Part shown: positions 57,156 to 64,000 of the stretch, piece by piece
How positions within the stretch are numbered: position 1 is the first letter of the stretch
Layout of the letters: every line of letters starts with the position of its first letter
Assembly: GCA_928212115.1 (NCBI GenBank)
Contig: CAKMRJ010005634.1
Coordinates: 123,244,350 to 123,308,349 of the forward strand
Direction of reading: 5' to 3'
DNA from: Lactuca virosa
Lineage: Eukaryota; Streptophyta; Magnoliopsida; Asterales; Asteraceae
Length of the DNA stretch: 64,000 nucleotides
Made by a program: the position numbers and the translations under genes
The notes under the pieces: model-generated
Databases searched by the model: none
Seen by the model: only the letters and a program-made list of their open reading frames with translations
Told to the model about the DNA's origin: nothing

Positions 57156-58539
57156 ACGAAAGACATAAAGAACATCCCAGAAGTACGCGACTTTCCCGAC
57201 ATCTTTCCAGAAGAACTACCAGGATTACCACCTCAACGTCAAGTCGAGTTCAGAATCGACTTAGTTCCAGGGGCTACCCCAGTAGCCAAATCGCCCTATC
57301 GACTAGCACCAGCTGAGATGCAGGAGTTATCCGGTCAACTGAACGAACTGCTCAGCAAGGGCTTTATTATACCAAGATTCTCACCCTGGGGAGCACCGTC
57401 TTGTTCGTAAAGAAGAAAGACAGATCGTTCCGTATGTGCATCGACTACAGAGAACTAAACAAACTTACTGTCAAAAACTGATACCCTCTACCTCGCATAG
57501 ACGACTTGTTCGACCAACTGCAAGGGGAGAATTACTTTTCAAAGATTGATCTGAGATCCGGCTATCACCAGTTACGAGTTTTAGATGAATATGTTCCCGA
57601 GACAGCCTTCCAAACTCGTTATGGACACTACGAGTTTGTAGTGATGTCATTCGGATTAACCAATGCGCCCGCTGTATTCATGGATTTAATGAATCGGGTG
57701 TGTCGTCCTTACTTGGATCAGTTCGTTATTGTATTCATCGATGACATACTTATCTACTCTTGAAGTAAGGAGGAGAATAGTCAACACCTACGCCAGGTCT
57801 TGGAAACACTGCAATCGGAGAAACTCTACGCGAAGTTCTCCAAGTGCGAATTTTGGATTCGAAGAGTCGAATTCTTGGGTCACGTGGTTAGCAAAGAGGG
57901 AATTCACGTGGATCATTCCAAAATTAAGGCCATTGAGAACTGGTCAGCTCCAAATACGCCTACGAAAATTCGTCAATTTCTAGGTCTCGCTGGCTACTAT
58001 CGCAGGTTTATTCAGAACTTCTCTAGGATCACGAAACTGCTTACTACATTGACCCAGAAAGGTGTGACCTTTGACTGGGAAGAGAAACAAGAGAAGGCGT
58101 TCCAAACGCTGAAGCGAGCCTTATGCAGCGCACCGATACTATCCCTCCCAGAAGGGATAGAAGACTTTGTGGCTTATTGCGATGCATCCAACCAAGGACT
58201 TGGTTGTGTTCTTATGCAACGAGGAAAGGTCATCGCATATGCCTCAAGACAGCTTAAGACGCATGAAGTCAACTACACCACACATGATCTTGAGTTAGGA
58301 GCAGTGGTATTTGCTCTGAAGATCTTGAGACACTAACTGTATGGTACGAAAAGCACTATCTTTATAGACCACAAAAGCCTTCAACATATATTCGACCAGA
58401 AGGAGGTCAATATGAGACAACACGGTGGGTCGAGCTACTCAATGACTACGAATGCGAAATTCGTTATCATCCCGGTAAAGCCAACGTAGTAGTTGACGCC
58501 CTAAGTCGGAAAGAATATTCTGGTCGTAGAGTCAAATCA
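57156..58539 (+). pseudogene. pol: Gypsy reverse transcriptase and RNase H with stops and frameshifts
   Basis: Starts in the gag-protease frame (FPDIFPEELPGLPP, KSPYRLAPAEMQEL). It shifts by one base near 57390-57400, has TGA at 57479-57481, then carries RT: FSKIDLRSGYHQL, MSFGLTNAPAVF and the catalytic FIDDILIYS, followed at once by TGA (57761-57763). The frame resumes with FSKCEFWIRRVEFLGHVV and FLGLAGYYRRFI into RNase H (YCDASNQGLGCVLMQ, HDLELGAVVFALK). TAA at 58334-58336 and a one-base shift near 58410 precede the connection ECEIRYHPGKANVV. Every main RT and RNase H motif is present, but the protein cannot be made in one piece. Confidence 0.88.
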
Positions 58540-60022
58540 TTGACTATGACTATCCATTCACATCTGCCCACACAAATTAAGGAGGCTCAGTTGGAAGCCT
58601 TGAAGCCTGAAAATGTGGCGGGTGAATCCCTTAGAGGGATGAATAAAAACTTGGAAGTCAAGGGTGGCGGAGCCTTGTACCTCATGGATCAGATCTGGAC
58701 ACCAAAGCTTGGTGGTTTCAGAGACGTGGTCATGACCGAAGCGCACAATACTCGATATTTCGTCCACCCAGGTTCAGATAAGATGTATCTGGATCTCAAA
58801 AAGTTATACTGGTGGCCTAACATGAAAGCAGAGATTGCTACCTTCGTGAGTAAGTGTCTTACTTGCGCCAAGGTTAAGGTCGAATACCAGAAACCCTCAG
58901 GTTTACTACAACAACCGGAAATACCTGAGTGGAAGTGGGAGCGGATCAAAATGGACTTCATAACCAAGTTGCCCAAGACAACGGGTGGTCTCGATACCAT
59001 TTGGGTGATCGTAGACAGGTTAACCAAGTCCGCACACTTCCTGCCTATCAAAGAAATTGACAAGATGGAGAAACTAACAAGAACTTACATTAGGGAAATT
59101 GTACGACTGCATGGTGTTCCCATATCTATTATCTCTGATAGAGATAGTAGATTCACTTCAAGATTCTGGCAATCGTTACAAAGTTCCCTAGGAACTAGGT
59201 TGGACATGAGTACAGCCTACCATCTGCAAACCGACGGACAAAGTGAGAGGACAATTCAAACTCTGGAAGATATGTTGCGAGCTTGTGTGATTGACTTTGG
59301 AAAGGCATGGGATACTCATTTACCCCTTGTCGAGTTCTCCTACAATAACAGTTATCATACAAGCATAAAGGTTGCTCCATTTGAAGCCCTCTATGGCCGA
59401 AAGTGCAGATCCCCTCTGTGCTGGGCTGAGGTGGGTGACACACATTTAGCTAAAGGACGAGTTCCTGACAGCACTCTCACGGGTCCAGAAATCATTCGGG
59501 AAACGACAGAGAAGATTGTTCAGATTCGTGAACGAAATGAAAGCCTCTAGAGACCGACAGAAAAGCTACGCTGACAAGAGAAGGAAACCTTTGGAATTCC
59601 AGGTTGGTGATCGTGTTCTATTGAAGGTCTCACCCTGGAAGGGCTTGATACGCTTTGGAAAGCGTGGGAAGCTAAATCCAAGGTACGTAGGGTCTTTTGA
59701 GATTCTCGCTAGGATCGGCCTTATAGCTTACAAACTCAAACTACCTCAAGAACTTAGTAACGTACACCCTACTTTCCACATTTCGAACCTGAAAAAGTGC
59801 CTATCCGATGAGACTCTTGTTATCCCACTTGATGAAATCGAGATCAATGAGAGCCTCAACTTCGTGGAAGAAACAGTAGAGATCATGGACCGTGAGGTCA
59901 AGCAAACGAAGCAAAGTCGTATCCCGATAGTGAAGGTTTACTGGAATGCAAAGCGGGGACCTGAATTCACTAGGGAGCGCGAGGATCAAATGAAACTGAA
60001 ATATCCTCATCTTTTCCTTTAG
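58540..60022 (+). pseudogene. pol: Gypsy integrase with C-terminal chromodomain, one frameshift
   Basis: The frame 58540-59550 holds the zinc-binding HHCC motif (His69 and His76, Cys106 and Cys109 counting from 58540) and the core with Asp139 (KMDFITKLP), Asp200 (ISDRDSRF) and Glu236 (GQSERTIQT), an exact D,D-35-E arrangement. A one-base frameshift near 59516-59550 moves to the frame ending TAG at 60020-60022. This contains the GPY/F-like region (FEILARIGLIAYKLKLP) and a C-terminal chromodomain-like segment (ETVEIMDREVKQTKQSRIPI, VYWNAKRGPEFTRERE). The chromodomain places it in the chromoviruses, probably Tekay, and in that group directs insertion to marked chromatin. Catalytic residues are all intact. 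Confidence 0.88.
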
Positions 60023-60048
60023 TTTATCTGTATTTGCTTAAACTCTAA

Positions 60049-60082
60049 TTTCGGGACGAAATTCCCTTTAACGGGGAGATGA
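60049..60082 (+). promoter_or_regulatory. Gypsy GGACGAAAT box and polypurine tract
   Basis: atttcgggacgaaattccc is followed by the purine tract aacggggagatga immediately before the 3' LTR. Confidence 0.8.
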
Positions 60083-62463
60083 TGTGACAACCCAAGATTT
60101 CTATCTTGTAAAGTCAATCAATTCAATCAAAAGTCAGACTTGTTTCTGTTATCTTTTAGCCTTGTTAAGGGTCTGTTTGAGAGTTCTAAGCCTACTACAC
60201 TCAAGGTTTGTGTGTTAGGAAGTGTTAGCTTGAGCTCATTGAGTTGCAATCCAGCCGGAAACACCATCAAAAAGGAGTTCACAGCTGTGAACCCATCCTT
60301 GGCCTTGAACATCCTCCATATATATAAGAATTTGGCTCATTTCCTTCACTTCTTCAACTCTAGCCGTGAACACACCCATTCTCTCTCAAATTTCTTCAAC
60401 CGTAAATACTCTAAAGGCTTCCAATAAGTAAGTGTCTCATCCTTCTTCTTGTTTTCCATTAGAAACACTTGATTCCCCATGAAACAAACACCACTTTGCA
60501 TGAATCTTCAAGAGTTCACGGCCGTGAGCCCTTCATTGGGCCGTGAACCCTTCTTAGATGCAAGTTTGGCCGTGAACCCTCCTTCCATGGTTGTAAACCC
60601 TTCATAGGATCAAGGTTGGGCCGTGAACACATCATGTGTTCTATGGCCGTGAACCCTTCTAAGGCCGTGAACATTCCTTGTGTGACCGTGAACTCCCTTC
60701 ATTCAATCATATGTGATTCTAACACTCCATTGAGAGTGTTTCCTAGTTCCTAAGGTTGTTTACCATTACATGTTAGTTGTTATATACACTAATTGTATAC
60801 ATATATGTGTCATTATATGCTTAATAGGATCCGTTTGTGCTTGAGACTTCACTTGGCATACTTAGCATCCTATATCGATCTTTCATTCGAATCACTCACT
60901 ACAGGTGAGTTCATACCCCTACAACTACACTTTTAAATGCTTTTTAAATGATTTTAGGGGGGGGGGAATACAAGTAGAACACAATGAAATTGTGTTAACC
61001 ATTTACATGTGAGAACAACATCCAAAAGGATTTCTTATACTCAAACTTGTTGATAACTCTTTTAAAGCTTTTATAAACTTCTTTTATATCAAATCATATT
61101 CATCTATCTATTTACGTATGAGCATGCTTTAACAGACTTAGGACTATTGTTAGATACCTTGACTCCTGTTCCTTGTTTGGTTGTGGGCTTGGGGTAGGAT
61201 CACTAGTCCGAATGTCGGTTAAATCATAGTTATAGTTATTAAATACATATATGAATATTAAACCTATTTTTAAGGATTATACTTAACTTAGTTGCTTGGT
61301 GAGTAATTGAGTCTTTTATATACACCAATAACAGTCAAACCATCATACTAGTAAACTACAATAGGTATAGTTTAGAGGATTACTACTTACTAATTCTAGA
61401 ACAATGAAACTTACAGGATTCAGTTCATACATGAGTCAGTTCATACATGCTATTACTAGAACAGGAAGGAACATACTATAACAAGAACAGAAAGGAACAT
61501 ACTATAACAAGAACATAAAGGAACATACTATAACAAGAACGGAAAGGAACATACATACTAATACAAGAACAAGATAACATTAATGTGAGCCACTACTTCA
61601 TGGCATAGCAATATACTGATGTGTCACGTTTTGTAACCAGAGTCTCCTGGAGGGAGAGCATGAGTTTGTGTATAGATCCATACGGGATTGACCATCCTAC
61701 ACCTTGTTGCTAGCTACAGTGGGACCTGCGGGTCTAAGGGTGACAAATGTCATACCATTTCGATGTCTTTGGAACGTCGTGTTTTATACTAGTCAATCAA
61801 GCATGGTTATAACCTCATCACATTTTACCTTAATTAAACAAATTGGTTTTAAGGTAGTTAGTACTTCAGTAGTTACTTTATACAATACTACTGTACATCT
61901 TCATTTTCCATTACATTCATATAGTGATATTCTCACATAAAAGGTAATGTAAACTATTTTCTAGTAATGATAGTCATAAACTTGGGAAAACATTCATATT
62001 TACGAAAGAACAAACATACAAAACAGTCGGGTCTTGGTAGAAGACTACTTTCCATTTTAGTAGAAAATATAGGATTTTCTAGGAAGTATACAAACATTTA
62101 CATCAAAACACTTACAAACATTTTCATCAAACTAATGCAAACATTTGACACAAAAATAATTATGAACTCACCAGCTTAAATGCTGATCTACTCTTTCAAA
62201 ATAACTTGTATTCTCAGGTCACCAGTAGACAGGTACACTAGACCAGGTTTTGAGAAGACGGAGCATGTTCAAGACTCATCTTTTATTTTGATATTTATAT
62301 TTTTGGTGTCTTACAAATACATTCAGGACACACTTGTATTAACTATATTATTAATGCAATGGATGATGTTGTTGCTTGTTTTACTATTGTGCATTGTTAT
62401 GATACTGAACATGACGTCCTTCTCCCCCGAACATTTCCGCCGTTCCGGTTTGGGGGTGTGACA
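60083..62463 (+). repeat. Gypsy 3' LTR (uninterrupted)
   Basis: 2381 bp, complete copy of the split 5' LTR. It has GCCGTGAAC words at about 60515-60690, the roughly 26-bp repeat at 61451-61570, and a short TA tract at 60317-60325. It ends TTTGGGGGTGTGACA before gcagg. Confidence 0.93.
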
Positions 62464-62468
62464 GCAGG

Positions 62469-62811
62469 AGACAGTAGTTGAAGCGAGGCGGCGAAGGAGG
62501 CAATATGGCTGAAGAACTTCATTGGAGACCATGGAGTTGTACCAGCTATTAAGGATCCTATGGAGATTTTCTGTGATAACGAGAGTGCAGTTGCTTTAGC
62601 CAAGGAACCAAGGGATCACGGCAGATCCATGCACATCGACAGAAAATACCACTTCATTAGACATCGAATAGAAGAAGGACTCCTCGTGGCAAAGAGGGTA
62701 TCATCGGATGAGAACCCATCAGATCCCCTCACGAAGGGACTGTGTAGGGTTAAGCATTTACAACATGTGAGGCGCATTGGGCTGAAGGATGATGTTAGTT
62801 TTAGTAATTAG
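62469..62811 (+). pseudogene. pol: OUTER RNase H, C-terminal part
   Basis: Continues the RNase H cut at 33438. The frame 62560-62811 has IFCDNESAVALAKEPRDHG, MHIDRKYHFIRHRIEEG and NPSDPLTKGL, the standard end of copia RNase H. The stretch 62469-62559 is shortened and frame-shifted: the usual acidic catalytic segment before it (of the AEYIAA type, present in the Sirevirus copy at 21957-21975) is missing. Confidence 0.85.
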
Positions 62812-63664
62812 ATAGCTTTCGAAACTTGTAATAGTTGAAATGTAATTGACATTTGATGTTTAAATAAAAGGTGTTTTTATTTACTAGTATGGTACTGTCT
62901 TGTGTCAATCATTTACTATTTGTTTCATTTTGCATGTTTTGACTTCCAGAATATTTATATTATTCAAACTATCCACAGTCGATCATACTTTGGAAGTAGG
63001 TATTGAAATAAGACTGTCATGAATTGGGTTTGTAGATTTGTATGAATTGTATTAGACATAACAATTGTTGCTGCAACATTCATGAGTGCTCATAAGTTCT
63101 GAGTATTGGATTCAACCCACGCTCACTTGTATCACTTCATGGAATTTATCTCGAGTGATCGTGAGACGGTAATATCATATAAGTCTTCAAACCAAGAGAT
63201 ATGAGTTGTTGACTATGAGTTGGTTGTACATTGATAGTACGAAAACGCATCAGTAACTTGATGTTATAAAACGTGCTGTTGTGTACAATTTGATGATTAG
63301 TTAGTACAAGCATATGAGTCGAAGTTTATTTGTTCCTTTTAGTCCTTGGAGGATTAAAAGCGATATCTTGGGCCCCTCGATGATTTTGTTTTGACTTATG
63401 TGTCGGGCCCGGTCAGAACTGAATTGATGTGTTCGATTAAGTTCTATGTCAAACAAATCGGAAATCGGGAAACAAACTGCTGGACAATAAGTACGACGTT
63501 GTTCCATGTATTTGTCCGGATGATATCTTGAACAGAGGATTATATGATCACTTATCTAAAATGGCACAACTTAGTTCCGCGAGACTTTGAAGAGCTACGA
63601 TTGCTGGTCGGATATTGAAGTCGTACTTGCAGCTATAGTTATTAGACTTATCCAAGTGGGAGAC
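62812..63664 (+). other. OUTER 3' noncoding block and polypurine tract
   Basis: Homologous to the 3' blocks of copies A and B from about 62925 on. The polypurine tract aagtgggagac is at 63654-63664. Confidence 0.8.
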
Positions 63665-64000
63665 TGTTGGATAAGGTGTCTAAGTCCATAACTATATTTG
63701 GTATGTACTTGACCCGATTTAGCATGGTCCATTTGGGTTGCATGGCATCGGAACAATTTGGATAGACTTTTATGAAAAGAGGATATTTATGGTTTATTAA
63801 TATATTACAAGTTCTAATATATTAATATGAATTATTTAATTAGTATTGATCAAGAATTAGTTTGGAATTAATTTTGTGATCAAAAGAGACTAATTGAATA
63901 AATGGGGATTGATTTGGTAAATCATTCATTCTTGTATAGTGGGCTTATGATCCATAGTTCTTCATGATGGGCTAAACCCCATATGGTGACCCATGGATAT
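63665..64000 (+). repeat. OUTER 3' LTR, partial at window edge
   Basis: First 336 bp of an LTR expected to be about 770 bp; matches 7458-7636 joined to 27737 onward with few differences. Confidence 0.92.

Larger units (their letters stand above)
33439..62463 (+). mobile_element. Ty3/gypsy chromovirus (Tekay type), interrupted twice
   Basis: LTRs begin TGTGACAAC and end GGTGTGACA, with target duplication gcagg at 33434-33438 and 62464-62468. The internal order gag, protease, RT, RNase H, integrase, chromodomain identifies a chromovirus, and the C-terminal sequence resembles the Tekay clade. A minus-strand gypsy element (35537-45592) lies in its 5' LTR and copia copy B (46193-54015) in its leader. 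Removing both leaves about 11.1 kb. Coding regions carry several stops and frameshifts. 5' and 3' LTRs are very similar apart from the first 120 bp and a large TA expansion. Confidence 0.92.
7458..64000 (+). mobile_element. OUTER: Ty1/copia element hosting all later insertions, 3' end outside window
   Basis: Left LTR starts TGTTGTATAAGGTGTCTAAG at 7458 and the right LTR starts TGTTGGATAAGGTGTCTAAG at 63665. Between them lie a primer site (28331), gag-pro-integrase-RT-RNase H in copia order (29786-33438 and 62469-62811), and a polypurine tract just before 63665. The body is interrupted by a Sirevirus-type element (7637-27730, in the 5' LTR) and a gypsy element (33439-62463, in RNase H). Removing both insertions and one copy of each target duplication leaves about 7.4 kb in the window. 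Only 336 bp of the 3' LTR is visible, so the outer target duplication cannot be checked (left flank ...aaaat). Coding regions carry stops, frameshifts and a lost integrase catalytic residue. Confidence 0.9.

Overview
The window is plant nuclear DNA made almost entirely of transposable elements. I found no host gene I can support, and no rRNA, tRNA or CRISPR locus. The Ty1/copia, Sirevirus and Ty3/gypsy chromovirus proteins, the primer sites matching plant initiator tRNA-Met and the AT-rich background point to a dicot. Several sequence habits, above all the repeated ACTCGNCGAGT palindromes in retrotransposon leaders, suggest Asteraceae, probably lettuce (Lactuca). That assignment is from recognition, not from a search.

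Left flank, 1-7457: AT-rich intergenic DNA with two related repeats (485-806, 2436-3012), a Mutator-type MITE with a perfect 9-bp target duplication (3081-3320), a 2.9-kb solo LTR with a perfect 5-bp duplication (3406-6286), and about 1.2 kb of unassigned sequence.

From 7458 to the right edge everything lies inside one Ty1/copia element, called OUTER here. Its 5' LTR starts at 7458 and its 3' LTR starts at 63665 and runs off the window. It is split by two insertions. (1) A Sirevirus-type copia element (7637-27730, 329-bp LTRs) sits in the OUTER 5' LTR. It carries a long broken env-like reading frame after pol, and is itself split by a pol-relic copia element, copy A (9945-17296). (2) A Ty3/gypsy chromovirus of Tekay type (33439-62463) sits in the OUTER RNase H region. 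It is split in its 5' LTR by a minus-strand Ty3/gypsy element (35537-45592), and in its 5' untranslated region by a second pol-relic copia element, copy B (46193-54015). All five inserted elements have target-site duplications that can be read directly, so the order of insertion is clear.

Functionally, all coding regions are damaged by stops or frameshifts, and in OUTER also by loss of an integrase catalytic residue. Copies A and B share LTRs, leader and 3' noncoding block with OUTER, but between them hold an already decayed gag-pol. They therefore look like non-autonomous members moved by proteins of an OUTER-like relative.

The most unusual signal is the leader of this copia family (A, B, OUTER). 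It is a chain of hairpins whose loops are conserved while the two arms change together between copies (for example GGTAAAT/ATTTACC against GGCGAAT/ATTCGCC). This suggests a constrained RNA or cruciform structure that I do not recognise. All alignments were made by eye.
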